Part shown: positions 35,155 to 47,093 of the stretch, piece after piece
How the letters are laid out: the number at the start of each line of letters is the position of its first letter
How positions within the stretch are numbered: the first letter of the stretch is position 1
NCBI GenBank assembly: GCA_032718475.1
Contig: JAUCBJ010005631.1
Span: 1-64,000 of the forward strand
Direction of reading: 5' to 3'
Source of the DNA: Nemertoderma westbladi
Taxonomy: Eukaryota; Xenacoelomorpha; Nemertodermatida; Nemertodermatidae
DNA length: 64,000 nt
Notes under the pieces: generated by a model
Told to the model about the DNA's origin: nothing
What the model saw: the letters and a program-made list of their open reading frames with translations, nothing else
The model's database searches: none
Program-made: the position numbers and the translations under genes

Positions 35155-38100
35155 CCGCTCCCAGAAAATGGGATTTAAGTCTATAAAATATAACAAATCA
35201 CAGTTTCTAAAATATAAAGATACTCTAAACAGTTAGTCTTTCTTACGCAGACGGCGTTTACACAGTTTTTGAGGCTAGCAAGAGTCCTTTTCTCTTTGGG
35301 GCGAGCCACTTTACTAGGAGGGCTATAAATCCTGGGTGAAGGGTGCAATATGATTGCATCAGAAGGTGTAGGATTATGGTCGGGGTATCCGCCGTTTCGA
35401 TATGCTTCTCCTCGAGCTGATTTTCCTCCGCTCGTAGCTGGATACGTTCATCCAAAACTCTCGCAGAGAATAGGGTTTTCTAAGCTTGATATCTTCTTAG
35501 AGATTCGAGATTTCCCAATCGAACTGAGATAAGGCCAATTCGTTTATCGATTGGACTTACTGTTATAACTTACGTTTATCTGAACAAACGCAGGTTTCTT
35601 TTTTGATCTTTATAGAATAGCGTTTAACTCGTTTCGTACAACGCTCTCCTTCACCTTGATGAAGGGTTGTATCGCGTTAAACGGGAACGACCATACGGTT
35701 GGATAGTGATATTAGGTGTCCGCGTCACAATCCGGCTAGGTAAGATGGGCGGCTAGCTAGAAATCACTGTCGGAGTGTTACCGATTAATTGTTAGGGTAG
35801 CACTAGATCTTTGAACAGTGAATACAGTCCGCGAGGATCCGCGACACCACCAGGATCGCAGGTCTGAGGTCCAACTAAGGAATGAGGAGGTTTGACCGAG
35901 TATTCCGGGACTCTGATCGTAGGTTTACTCCAGGATCGTTCGAGCCAAGTGAGCATAGGTGATACGTCAAACAAGTTTCGCTCGAAACTCCAGTAAATAT
36001 AACGAGCACAACTGTGTTTAACACAACGTTTCCGTGGATGTTTATGTCTTTCCGTTTATTGGCTGGGTCTAGGGCATTTACCGTAATAATACCAAAGACG
36101 CACGTCTTGTAGGGGAAACGCGGATGATATTTATTTGTTGTTACAATGCTTCTCTCAAGAATTCCAAATATATGTTGGAGTTACCGCGTTTATTTGTTTC
36201 TTTAATGTCTTTTCTTTCGAGCCGATTTCGAATAGAATTTTCGCATTCGAATTTCAGTTTATGGTTCCGACTCCGCTGGGCAGGATATATAGTCGACATA
36301 GTCCGTATTATGTAAATCGATAGGATGACCAGTAGTTAAGAAGACCATATACGTACCATTACGCTGCGTATATCGAGCAGCGAATTTTCTATAGTCCAAC
36401 TCGCGCGAGCTGCTCTTGGGACATTGGCGGTTCGATATAACGACCATCGTCCTCCGCAGCAGTTGGACTAACGTCGCCGCGTATTAAGCTATCAACAAAC
36501 GCTTGTAAAAGTAGAGTATATCGCTCCCCGATACTAAGACCATCTTCTATCAACTCCGTCATATCTGCTATATATGAGTTTATCCATATTATAATGAGTT
36601 TATATTTAGGCGAGCGGGCGTCGCTGCCTACCCCAATCAACCCCCGGACAGTACGAGATCCTCAGCGCCGATGTGTCGTCGCCGCTGTACTTTCGCCAAC
36701 GACGTAGCCGCACAACGACAACGACAACCGGCACAAGTCACTCGACTGTCCGTCCCAAAGGCTTAGATACACCTCAGGTTCTTACTGGAGAGTTAGGGTT
36801 ACTTTCACAATTGCGACTCGCTACTGTAAACACACCTTAGTAGTAACATTCGCCTATAAACTCACAAATACCACACACACAACTTGTCACAAATTACACA
36901 CACTCGGGTCACTTGTCCGTTAGTCAATGCCTTCCAGAATGTCACTGTATTATTATGTATCCTTGGATACTAGCAGTGCGCTATTTATTCCCTATGATAT
37001 TCAATGGGACAAGCTTTCTATTATTCTTTTAACTCAATTCTAATTCTAGCGTGGTTGTTGCCATGGTGACATTATGCAAAGCTAGCGGTAGAATTAGAGT
37101 AATTCCCATGCATACAGATCTGGGATGTTATTTAATAGTAATTCTTTAATAGTCAATGTCCTGTTTGATACATGACTTTATGAATTTTATCGGCTATTGA
37201 CCATGTTTGGGAGACTTTCGCACACTCATACTCATAATAAGACAAATCTCCGCTCCCTTGATCTATTAATTAATGGAATTTTGGGAATGTTATAAATTGC
37301 GTAAAAATGGCAATTTATTAAATTCATTAAAAGGCATGAATTTAAATTTATTCCCTGAAGTTTTATTATTTGATAATTAAATGGACATATTTTGAGTCTA
37401 GAACATGTCTGGGGACACAAGATCCTTAATTTTATGAAAATTGTCCTTTTAAGAATATCGGTAAATGCTACAATATCTTAATTGACTAGAATTGTTGAAG
37501 GATCTGAATTTTACAGATTTTGACTTATTTGATTTGTAAATATTAAATAATTAATATTTGAGATGGGCACCAATTTATTCCAGAACTTGTCTGGGGACGT
37601 TAACCACTGATTCTAAAATTTGTCTTTCAAGTATATCGGTGGGTGCCGCGATATCTTAATCGACTAGAATTACAGATGGTCAAAAGGTTTAACAGATTTA
37701 TGTGCGTTTTACGCTACTGTTAGAGGGACATCACGCTACTATATGTATTATTATATACGGTATGAGAGCAATATCGCACGAAGCAATGTCAGTGTGAAGA
37801 GGCAAGTCGTTTCCAAGGTCTACCCAGCGCTTGGTTTAGCCGAGACACGAGGATCTGAACTTTGCATTCCTAATACTCTGCCTACCAATAATACTTAAAT
37901 ATAGTAGTGGCTTTATTGTACTTTAATAAGTACGGACATTTCATCTTACTGTAGTTACGTATTTGTAATGTAATACGGACAGTAAGGAAGAAGGAAAAGA
38001 ATTATTTCTTGCCGTCGCACTAAATATAATATATACGTAATTACGTACGCAATAAACACGAATATATTGCACTAATCTACTAAATAATCTCTAAAATAAC

Positions 38101-38249
38101 ATTCTACTGAATAAAATTAAAGAAAACGATTATGATAAAATTACATAGTAATACATACGTAAATATAAAAATAATAAAATAATATAAAATAATAGAGTCA
38201 CACGCCCACTCCATATGTTGTTACGTTATGGAGTCCCTAGATGTTTGAA
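35155..38249 (-). other. 3' internal region of the LTR element, no domain recognised
   Basis: This is where integrase and the 3' part of pol would be expected. I find no integrase motifs. The minus frame 36389-36640 (83 codons, MTELIEDGLSIGERYTLLLQ within it) looks protein-like but is not recognised. A diverged duplication is visible: AACATGTCTGGGGAC near 37403 and AACTTGTCTGGGGAC near 37585, each followed by a similar ATATCGGTRRRTGCYRCRATATCTTAAT phrase. This may be a decayed insert. Confidence 0.5.
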
Positions 38250-38347
38250 GGATTAGGGAGGTGGTCGTGGGATGAGAATCTTGCCTTCCACAGTTTCCGG
38301 AGAGTCCTCCATTCCCTTCCGGTAAACACAAACGACCGACTGGGTGA

Positions 38348-38674
38348 TTGATCTATAAATACCTTAATATCTTGCCAATCGAAAATCTATATAACCTAGA
38401 AGTAACAAAACTTATGTGGGACATTTACAATAACAAAAAAAAGCAATTTATAACGGCCCTATTTACACAAACTTCAGATATCCACAATTATACAACTCGA
38501 TCCACTATATCCAAAAACTACTTTATTCCACGTACCAGACTAATATCAACCCAAAACTCTCTAAAATACAGCGGTGCAATCATATGGAACTCACTAAAAA
38601 CAGAATTTAAAATGTGCAAATCAAAAAACACACTAGCTAGAAAATTAAAACTTCATATGTTAAGTGAACTTTAA
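38348..38674 (+). pseudogene. C-terminal fragment of CR1/Jockey-type LINE inside the LTR element
   Basis: A 108-codon frame, opposite to the LTR element, that matches the well-known C-terminal region after the RT in CR1/Jockey-like LINEs: ILPIENLYNLEVTKLMWDIY (about residues 8-27), IHNYTTRS (45-52), YSGAIIWNSLK (74-84) and a final K-rich LARKLKLHMLSEL. No RT precedes it, so it is a 5'-truncated LINE tip. The start at 38348 is not a true start codon context. Ends not defined. Confidence 0.75.
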
Positions 38675-39254
38675 TTCCAATATAGTTGCGTATCACTATT
38701 AAATTATAAAATAAATAAAAATTATCCTAAATTTCGTAACTTCGTAATGCTATCACTCCATCGTCATCGTCAACGCTATTTGCATCATGACTAAATAATA
38801 TATGAACTAACATTTTTTTTTTTTCTTTTTTTTTTAAAACGTAAACGAAATTTAAAATAAAATTAAAATTGCAATTTCGGCACAATACAATACAGTTACT
38901 ATTATTAGAAAAATAAACTTAAAATAAAATTTAAAACTGAAATTTCGGCACATTAAAATAAAGTTACTATTATTAGAAAAATTGCACTGATATATGGCAT
39001 CGCAGAATATACTCAGGATCACTGGCCGACATCACCATAATAAGCCAACCGGTGTACCACATCACGATTCTCTGAGAAAAAGAAGGTAAGAGGCAAAACT
39101 AGCTATGCTACTGCTTTCTCTCCTTTTTTTTTTTGAACAGAACATAAAACGAATAACGCACCCCCTAAAACCATATTACATCAGAACAAAACAAAAATTA
39201 CAAACAAACGTTCACTGGTGCAATGATTTTATAATTAAATATTGTGGTATCCCA

Positions 39255-40001
39255 TTATGCGAATAATACACGAGCTCGTTCGAGCTCCATTGATTGATTG
39301 AGTCGCTGCATCCTGAATACAATTCCAGGTTTCCTCTTCGTCCTGGAATAGTGACGATAGAAACATCGCTCAAAGTATATGACGGCGTCACAAAGCCGAT
39401 TCCAGGAGCTATAGTGGTCCGTCGCTCTCTGCAGGAGAGGTGAGAGTCCCTGCGAGACGTCTGATGTTCCAGAGCTCCAATCGCTCTCTCTGATCTTCAT
39501 GAAGGATCCACTCGCGGTGGGGAGGTCCAGATCCACGGCGTCGTCCCTGGCAATATGTAATACCGACAGATCTATCCCGGGTTCAAATAACTCCGCTCCA
39601 CCCGTCCGGGTTTTAGGTTTAACTTTCTCCGCTCCCTTGGCTGGTCTAATCTCAGTCGGAGTAAGATGGGGAGGCCATTCATCCTCCTTACTCAGGAAGT
39701 CGGGTTCACCTAACCGGTCTGTAGTATCTGTCAGTTCTTGAGGAGTTGCTCCTCTGGAAGCGATGTCAGTTGGATTAAACTTCTTGGGGCAATATCTCCA
39801 TTGATCTACATTGGAGCTAAGATTGTCATTATCTGAGGAGTGTGGTGTTCCCTCAGTTGGGTCGTCTCCCTCACTAGTATCATCTTCCCATTCACTCACC
39901 GGGCAGACGCGATCTTGAAGCAGTCTTTCCCTGAGCGTTCTACGGGAAGGTCCAGTAAGGTACCAACCTACTCTAGTTCTTACCGCATAGGTCTGAAGTG
40001 G
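39255..40001 (-). pseudogene. Pol remnant: end of protease region fused to RNase H/integrase connector
   Basis: In frame with gag across a single TAA (40002-40004). It starts with the segment that follows the BEL/Pao protease (RVGWYLTGP), then after about 30 residues of acidic filler reads WRYCPKKFNPTDIASRGATP and GEPDFLSKEDEWP, the typical connector between RNase H and integrase, and then YSSWNRLCDAVIYFERC, which normally lies just before integrase. The whole RT and RNase H are absent, and the frame ends before any integrase core. I infer an internal deletion of several hundred codons. The stop keeps even this remnant apart from gag. Confidence 0.82.
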
Positions 40002-43000
40002 TTACGGTTGAGTAGGTCGTTTCTCTAATGTCTCCAGCGCCTCATGCGCGTTTTGACCGATTAATATTTGTACTCCAGGATAATCGGTGTCGAATCTAGG
40101 GATGTTAAGTTGTTGGGCATGATCATCTTCGTCCCAATTAAAAGGTTCCACTTGGGTGGTAGCGAAGTTCTTTATTGCCACCATTTTTACTGACCTTATA
40201 CTGTATTCTCCTAGTTTATCCTGTGGAGTGGACAACTCACCTATATAATAGTCGGCAGCTACAGTAGAATTCCAAACCTGCATGATCCCTGACATGTTTA
40301 GCTTGGTTCGGAACTTGGGTTGTCCAGCAAAGATGACTTCGGCTAGTTCTTTATCGATGAATGTTCCTGTGCTACCGGAGTCCAGGAGGGCGTTCACTAT
40401 ATAGCTCTTCTGAGGTCCGTGGACCCGTAACTGGACTACAGGAAATTCTCGGATTCCTATATTGGAAGTTGGCGCTTTCCAAGATGGTTGTTGATCTGAA
40501 GTAGTTAGGGTGAGGTCGCTGTCTGTGTCTTTCTCATAAATGAGTGCTCGATACACTGCGGTGGTGTTTATTAAGTAACAGGATTCGTTTTCGTCGGAGA
40601 ACTCGTCCGTATAGAATCCTTCCATCTCAGATTGATCAGTGTCGTTCACATCACTGAATTGGACATGTAGTTCGGAATCACTCACCTGACTCGGACTATT
40701 TCGCTCGAATTCCGTGTGCAACAAGATATGATGTTTTGCGCCGCACTTTGCACACCTTGCGTCGGAGTAACAGGTTCGCCGTTGGTGTCCTCGTCTGAGG
40801 CAATTATAACACAACCGCTTATCCCACATGACTTCACGTCTATCCTTTAGTGATTTCCTCAGGAATTTATCACACGCATTTAAACGGTGGGGCCCGTCGC
40901 ACAGCACACATTTCGGCTTGATGTTACTTACTTTAACCTGTGCTATGTGGTGCACACTTGTTCTTTCCTCGGGCTTTCTCACCTGAATTCTTTTAGGAGA
41001 CGTAGGAAGGGTTTTTTGTACCGGTTCCCTTCTGTCATTGGGTCGAGACTCGGATTTACTTACCTGATCTTTAGGCATTTTATTGACATAATAAGATCTG
41101 TCAGTGTCTTTCCCGCTGTCCTCTCCTTGAGAAGTTTGGCTTTCACCGTCGTCGGTATAACATACTGGTGTTACCCTTCTCCTAGAAACGGGTTTCTCAC
41201 TTACCTTACTTTCCGCTGTCTTCTCTCTGGACTGCTTTATGAGCTGTAATTTCACCTCGCTATCCAGGAATGACATGAGATCAGCCATGGTAGGGTCTCG
41301 TTGTTGTTGTTCCATCATATATAATACCTTCTTGTCCCAGCGTGTACCTACTCCACCCTTGGGCAAAGTAGATGCTAAGGTTCCTACAACCATAGAATTC
41401 TGGTATTCATGAGACTTACCTAACCAATCTAGTTGTCTACAGATCTCCTGAATCTCATCGGAAAACTCTATAATCCCGCTGCTAAGAAACTTTCGGGGCG
41501 CCATTAATTTCGCATATAAATACCTAGCTATGTTAGTCCTATTACCATACCTGATGTTTAGTGTATCCCAAACTTGTCTTAATCCATCTGGATGTCCAAT
41601 AAATTTTAACGCCATTGACTTGGGAGGTCCTTCCAAACATTCGATGAGGAATCTAAGTTTCTCTCCATTAGATAGTACAGAGTTCTGTATGTTATCTTTG
41701 TAATATTCATTAAAAGGTAACCATTTCATCTCATCTCCATTGAACTTGACGATCTCTCCCACTTTTACCGCTTGCCGGGCTTCGGTTCTAGCCATTTGAC
41801 GCGTAAAACTTTCTTGGGCCATCGTGTTATTTAATATCGAGTTATCGGTATATAAATTTCTCGGATTATGATCAGTTCTATATGGAATATCATTATCAAC
41901 AGGTCTATAATTACCCTTAATAGGGTTCACTATAGGAGTTTCTACTTCGCTAGCAGTATAGATGCGTGTAGGCTCCACACCTTGCGCATGCGATACTTCA
42001 GACCTAACAGGTTGACACATTGTTACAGAGGGTGGTGGTATACCCCTTTGAGTATTTACTAATTTATCGCGTTCTAGCGCGATACTTTGCTGCACTTCTT
42101 GCAACTCGAGCCTACTTTCCCTTACTGTGCCCTTGAATTGCTGGACAGTCTCCTGCATCTGCCCGAGCAGGAGATCCATCCCCCGCCGTCTCTCATCCAC
42201 CCATTCGACCGCCGAAGCGGGAGTCGCCAACGTTGTAGCGGGCGGACGAGGGACAACGGGCGACAAATTATGAATATTTCGCTCGGGGTCCAGGACTTGA
42301 ACTGTCTCCTGGGCAGTTCTACGGGGCACAGGTAGCTTAGTGCTATGCAGAGGGAATTTAGAGGTAACTTCAGGGAGTACAGGTGTGTCTATCACCGAAG
42401 GGGTGATTTCGAGAACAGGCCTAATTATTTCAGGCTCATCTACTATAGTAGGGAGTCTTTCTATTTTAATTATTTGGTCTGTGGGTTCTGTACTGCCTAA
42501 GTTGGTGTTATTTAGTTGCCTTCTAACAGCTGGAGGCAAATCAGGCAATTTCTGACGGTGGAATGTTCTTTTACGTCTGCTTAGACGAGATCTATTTCCT
42601 TTGCCTTCAGTATCGGTGGTATCGCCTTCTTCAGATGATGTATATCCCTGTCTTTTGGGAGTAGATCGATTCATCATCTGCATATTACTAGCTGTTAACT
42701 GTTTACTGAAGTCGTCTTGCTTCTCTTGAAGATTTTCCAACTCCAGTTGGGTGATCTCTTCAGCCGCTCTCCGTTCTGCTTCCGCCACCGCTGCCGCTTT
42801 TGCCTCTGCCGCTGCCGCTTTTGCCTCTGCCTCGGCTTCTGCTGCTGCCGCTTTTGCCTTTGCCTCGGCTTCTGCTGCTGCCGCTTTTGCCTCTGCCACT
42901 GCTTCTGCCAAGGTCGCTTTTGCCTCTGCCGCTGCTTCTGCCAAGGTCGCTTTTGCCTCTGCCGCTGCTTCTGCCAAGGTCGCAGCTATTTTCTTTTTGT

Positions 43001-43670
43001 CTTCTATAAGTTTTTTCTTTACTTGCTCTTCTTGAACTCTATTGATGCGGAGGAGTTCATCAAATTTAGCTTGGTTCGCCGCTAACATTTCCGCATCAAT
43101 TGCGTCCAGCACAAGCTTGGTTCCTTCACTATTAGGGCTAAGCCCCTCCAGCCTTCTCCTCAACTCTTCATCTCCCACAAAGCGTTGATAGTCTGACAGA
43201 TAGATGTCAATGGCATCTCTCTTTCGCGGCCCCTCCGCTGTCCCTTCGCTTTCTTCTTGAGAAGAAGTGGCGTCGGTTGATTCTTCATAGGTTGGCCGTT
43301 CATCATAAACCGTATCCGCCATCTTCGCTCCGCGTTCGGGCGTCCGCTCAACAGTATCCGAACTACTGGAGCTCTCGGGCCGCTGAGAACTAGGTTCTTG
43401 GCTAGGAGGTTGCTGCTGTTTGGCAGCTGCTTCTTGATCCCGCTTAACTTGGGCCCGAGTACCGATGATAGACCTACGGCGCTTCACTAACTTCGCGAAT
43501 TGCGAAATTGCTTCTACTAACCTAGGTTCTGACACAGCTACTGTAGGGGTTGTCTTTCTTACAGTAGGAGGGGTTTCAGACCTCGGTCTGGGATTCTCTA
43601 TACTCCTATCTGATAAACAGACTGTTGTTTCTAGGAGACTATCTGACAGAGTTTGCCTTGTGTCAGACAT
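40002..43670 (-). CDS. Gag-protease polyprotein of BEL/Pao-type element
   Basis: A 1222-residue uninterrupted frame with ATG at 43668-43670. In order: a Ser/Glu-rich N-terminal part; a long Ala/Glu/Lys coiled coil made of repeated AEAAAEAKA-type blocks (about residues 215-305); a proline-rich stretch (about 440-520); a capsid-like domain of the DUF1759 type typical of Pao retrotransposons (about 638-780, FNGDEMKWLPFNEYYKDNIQ at its start); three zinc-binding knuckles (CVLCDGPHRLNAC about 920-932, CYNCLRRGHQRRTC about 953-966, CAKCGAKHH about 972-980); and an aspartic protease with LLDSGSTGTFID (about 1094-1105). Gag forms the particle that packages RNA and the protease matures it. The frame ends at a TAA just after the protease. 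No other stop or frameshift interrupts it. Confidence 0.9.
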   Translation of the reverse strand: MSDTRQTLSDSLLETTVCLSDRSIENPRPRSETPPTVRKTTPTVAVSEPRLVEAISQFAKLVKRRRSIIGTRAQVKRDQEAAAKQQQPPSQEPSSQRPESSSSSDTVERTPERGAKMADTVYDERPTYEESTDATSSQEESEGTAEGPRKRDAIDIYLSDYQRFVGDEELRRRLEGLSPNSEGTKLVLDAIDAEMLAANQAKFDELLRINRVQEEQVKKKLIEDKKKIAATLAEAAAEAKATLAEAAAEAKATLAEAVAEAKAAAAEAEAKAKAAAAEAEAEAKAAAAEAKAAAVAEAERRAAEEITQLELENLQEKQDDFSKQLTASNMQMMNRSTPKRQGYTSSEEGDTTDTEGKGNRSRLSRRKRTFHRQKLPDLPPAVRRQLNNTNLGSTEPTDQIIKIERLPTIVDEPEIIRPVLEITPSVIDTPVLPEVTSKFPLHSTKLPVPRRTAQETVQVLDPERNIHNLSPVVPRPPATTLATPASAVEWVDERRRGMDLLLGQMQETVQQFKGTVRESRLELQEVQQSIALERDKLVNTQRGIPPPSVTMCQPVRSEVSHAQGVEPTRIYTASEVETPIVNPIKGNYRPVDNDIPYRTDHNPRNLYTDNSILNNTMAQESFTRQMARTEARQAVKVGEIVKFNGDEMKWLPFNEYYKDNIQNSVLSNGEKLRFLIECLEGPPKSMALKFIGHPDGLRQVWDTLNIRYGNRTNIARYLYAKLMAPRKFLSSGIIEFSDEIQEICRQLDWLGKSHEYQNSMVVGTLASTLPKGGVGTRWDKKVLYMMEQQQRDPTMADLMSFLDSEVKLQLIKQSREKTAESKVSEKPVSRRRVTPVCYTDDGESQTSQGEDSGKDTDRSYYVNKMPKDQVSKSESRPNDRREPVQKTLPTSPKRIQVRKPEERTSVHHIAQVKVSNIKPKCVLCDGPHRLNACDKFLRKSLKDRREVMWDKRLCYNCLRRGHQRRTCYSDARCAKCGAKHHILLHTEFERNSPSQVSDSELHVQFSDVNDTDQSEMEGFYTDEFSDENESCYLINTTAVYRALIYEKDTDSDLTLTTSDQQPSWKAPTSNIGIREFPVVQLRVHGPQKSYIVNALLDSGSTGTFIDKELAEVIFAGQPKFRTKLNMSGIMQVWNSTVAADYYIGELSTPQDKLGEYSIRSVKMVAIKNFATTQVEPFNWDEDDHAQQLNIPRFDTDYPGVQILIGQNAHEALETLEKRPTQP

Positions 43671-45836
43671 GTTTATGTGTACAGTTGGATGCCTACTGCT
43701 ATATTACAGTCTAAGCAAGTCTAGTAATTCTGTATTAACTGCTAGCAAACTGTAATTAATTACCGATACTGCTACTCAGTGTAGCGTGATATATATATAA
43801 TATATTAGAATACCGGTATGCTTATAGTATATATAACTATTATTACAGACTAGGTTTATCACAGAATACCGGTATAATTTTAGCACAAATATATAAATAT
43901 ATAATAGGCCTATCGGGAATACCGGTATACAGCTTACAGTTTGTAGTATATATAATTCTGGACTAGAATTAATTACAAGTACCGGTATAATTTCAGCCTA
44001 AATTTATTGAAATAAAGATAATAGGCCTATCGTAAGTACCGGTATATCAATTATTTTAAATAATTGAATTTCTGAATTTTAGGGTTACTTGGTTACTTTA
44101 CTTACTTTATTACCGCTATTTGAGCAGTAGACCAACTGATATGGAGACCTAATGGTTGTATGGTAGGCCTACTATTTATAAATCGTTAGATTTGATTTAT
44201 AATATATATATACCCGTTTTAATGGGTTTTGTCAATGTTTGAAATAAATGTTATTATTTCTGGGGAGTAATCACTACACAAAGCGGTGCGCTTTCAGTGA
44301 AGTGTTACTTAGAGGACACTAAAACAAATAATTCTAATTTACCTAAGTTACTTAATACTACAAATTACGTACAATTCGGGTGAGATTACAATCTCTAAAT
44401 AAACACAAAAATTTACAAAAAACACAAAATACGAATTTTTAGGGTAATTTTACAAGAAGTCTACAAACCAGCCTAACAAAGGGTTAGAAACTGGTTATTA
44501 CAACGGACAGGGTACTGCGGTATTTGAAATAATAAGTAGTAGTAAATACACTGCGTTGTCCAGATAGGAAAATACCACCGCCTGACGACCTATAGCCGTA
44601 TCGCTATAGGTTCTACGTTATGTATCACGGAGTGTTCCTACCTAGAAGTTAATAGAGCTAATCGAACGTGCCTATCAACCACTTTACAACACAAATATAA
44701 TGCCTACACTAATTACTTTCGGTAAGCACTGTACACTAAACCCTAAATTAGGTACGAGTACTTGTACAACAGATAATCAGTAGTTAAATATACTTGAACA
44801 GCTAAAAGAACCACGGCATCTGCTGGAGTGACCGGTGCACAAAATCACCAGTCTTTACCTACGCCAAGCAGCCCGTGTAGTACCGGGGTTAATTTAACTA
44901 TAGCGGCACGTATAACAAACACAATTACTGTAGGAACAAACTTGGGGAATGAATGTTGCGGATAATCGCATAAACTCTGAATAATAAATATTACGCTACG
45001 CGTACAAACTACTCAAACAAAATGCAGACCGAACACTGACAGACTACTATCAAGCCTAAACAAACTACGGTATATGCAGACTCCGAAATAATTAGGTAGT
45101 ATGCGTTCTAACCCAGTAGTACGACTTATTCTTTAATTGGGGGTTTACCTTACAGCATTCGCTGCCCCTACTTCCTAACCGTTCTTTATCGGACAAAGGC
45201 TCTACACACACTGCAATCCGTTCAGACCTAATAACAGCCAGACAACTATCCAGCCTACAAATTATCTAAATAAATATTATACGCTACCCGTACAGACTTA
45301 CACAAACAAAGTACAGACTAAACGATGGCAGACTACTCTCAAGCCTAAATAAACTACAGGACATGCAGACTCCGAAATAATTAGGTAGTATGCGTTCTAA
45401 CCCAGTAGTACGACTTATTCTTTAATTGGGGGTTTACCTTACAGCATTCGCTGCCCCTACTTCCTAACCGTTCTTTATCGGACAGATGATCTACACACAC
45501 TGCAATCCATTCAGACTTAACAACAATCAGACAACAGCCCAGCCTACAAATTGTCTGTACAATCTGATCAGGCTTACACGCCTTCTGTTCAATACTGGCC
45601 TACAAACAAATAAAACTTGACAGAAATAAGTAAAAATCTCAATAAAAAACCAGGGCTGCAGTCCCTGATTAATTATTAAGGCCTACTGGTATATAATTAT
45701 CAAAATCGAATAATACTGCTGTACCTGTACTGCTGTAGGTACCGGTCCGGGTGGTTAGGTAGTCAGGCCTACTGGGTACCGGTTGCCGGTACTTCAGCTT
45801 TATTGCCTACTGCAATACAGAAGCTATATCCGTTAT
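43671..45836 (-). other. 5' leader of the LTR element
   Basis: Non-coding sequence between the 5' LTR and gag. It contains many ACCGGTA/TAGGCCTA words and a tandem duplication at about 44991-45555. No splice or packaging signal identified. Confidence 0.6.
44991..45555. repeat. Direct tandem duplication, two units of about 288 bp, in the leader
   Basis: 44991-45268 and 45279-45555 align throughout. The central 120 bases (from GCAGACTCCGAAATAATTAG to CGTTCTTTATCGGAC, at about 45077 and 45365) are identical by eye. The outer parts differ by point changes. Confidence 0.9.
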
Positions 45837-47093
45837 TGTTCGCGCTTTCAGACCTTTGGCAGTTTAACCCGCCAAATTAGGATGTCTTCTATATAATAAA
45901 TCACTTTTAGCCTCTGACAAGTATTTTATTCACTACACTAGTCGAAACCAATCTGTGCGCGATCATTCACCCGCTGGATATACCCGGGAGATTGGGTTCG
46001 ACGGCTTAATCGTATTGCTATGTAAGCCTACTGTATTATTCGACTGATCGTATTATATAATCTCTGACAATATTATTCACCTTCGGGAATATTAACAGTT
46101 CCTTTAGGACGTGGCGCTTTATCTATACAAACAGAGTTATGACTTAAACTACTCACAACGATATGGCTTAGTTATAATTCACATATATGGCGCATTCTTT
46201 AGGAAATGCTTCGTTATCAGTCTCACTCATACACAATGCTGCACAATACTGCACACTGATCTGCCGATCTTCACTGATTTTAGTCACATATAAAAGGAAC
46301 ACGGACCGAATCATGTAGGGTCTATCAAATAACATTAGATTCACTTCAAACCACTTTAACATAAGTCACAATCGTTATATGTAACCTTTCTCTCTTACCT
46401 TCGGTATATCAAGAATATTGGGTTTCGGGGTTATTTCTCGTTATTCCAAATATAATAATTCATCAACCATATTATGAAGAACTGACAGCAAATAGCAGTA
46501 TAACAATATAAAGTATGCACAGGTTGTTTGATTAGGTATGGTATGTTATGTTGTGATAAATGCAGATATCGTGATAAATGCAGTGATCAGACATCAGATA
46601 ACGGATATATGTCCTTATAATTAAGCCTACTAGTGTAGGGCTAAAGCCGTTCTTCCTGGCTTAGAATCACCAACAACACTAAAAACTGATAAGAATAACT
46701 ATAAGAATACCAGCTACCCTTATTCTACAAAGATCTCACCCACCACAGAGAATGAGCATACAGATAGGAAATTCAGTTCAGTAGATCTGTGATAGGTCAA
46801 AATCAAAACCAACTCAAATCCTATTGGCAGATACAGAAGGCAGGGCTATGGGGCAACGTGGCAATATCAGCCGTTAGCCGTCGTCATGGTAGCGACACTG
46901 TTTTCAAGAGTATCGAGCTTTTTACGTCACGAAATTACAGATTATGTCCTCTAAAGTACAAATACAGAAGAAATGGCTTTTATGTCCTCTAAAACACCAG
47001 TACAGCAAGGACACGGCCTTTTTATGCCTGGTAAACCAACCACAGAGTACTTTACGGGGATAATAACCGGCTAATTACGCAAAAGCTTTTACA
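45837..47093 (-). repeat. 5' LTR of the BEL/Pao-type element
   Basis: 1257 bp, near-identical to 33898-35154. In coding orientation it is upstream of gag, so it should hold the promoter. No primer-binding site starting TGG follows at 45836. Confidence 0.95.

Larger units (their letters stand above)
33898..47093 (-). mobile_element. BEL/Pao-type LTR retrotransposon, non-autonomous, 13.2 kb
   Basis: Complete by its ends: two 1257-bp LTRs (33898-35154 and 45837-47093), both TG...CA, with a 5-bp duplication GTCAC outside them (33893-33897 and 47094-47098). The single long frame is on the minus strand, so the 5' LTR is the right-hand one. It encodes gag and protease; after that only a connecting piece of pol remains. 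RT, RNase H and the integrase core are missing. I found no TGG-starting primer-binding site next to the 5' LTR. A purine-rich GGGAGCGG lies just before the 3' LTR on the coding strand. The family call rests on the gag/zinc-knuckle/protease layout and the pol connector. Confidence 0.92.

Noticed and set aside
37840-37900. tRNA-like A/B box pair on the minus strand
   Set aside because: Box starts are only about 26 nt apart, too close for a tRNA, and the boxes deviate from consensus.
42717-43085. Cys- and Ala-rich plus-strand frames
   Set aside because: They are antisense shadows of the alanine-rich coiled-coil repeat in gag.
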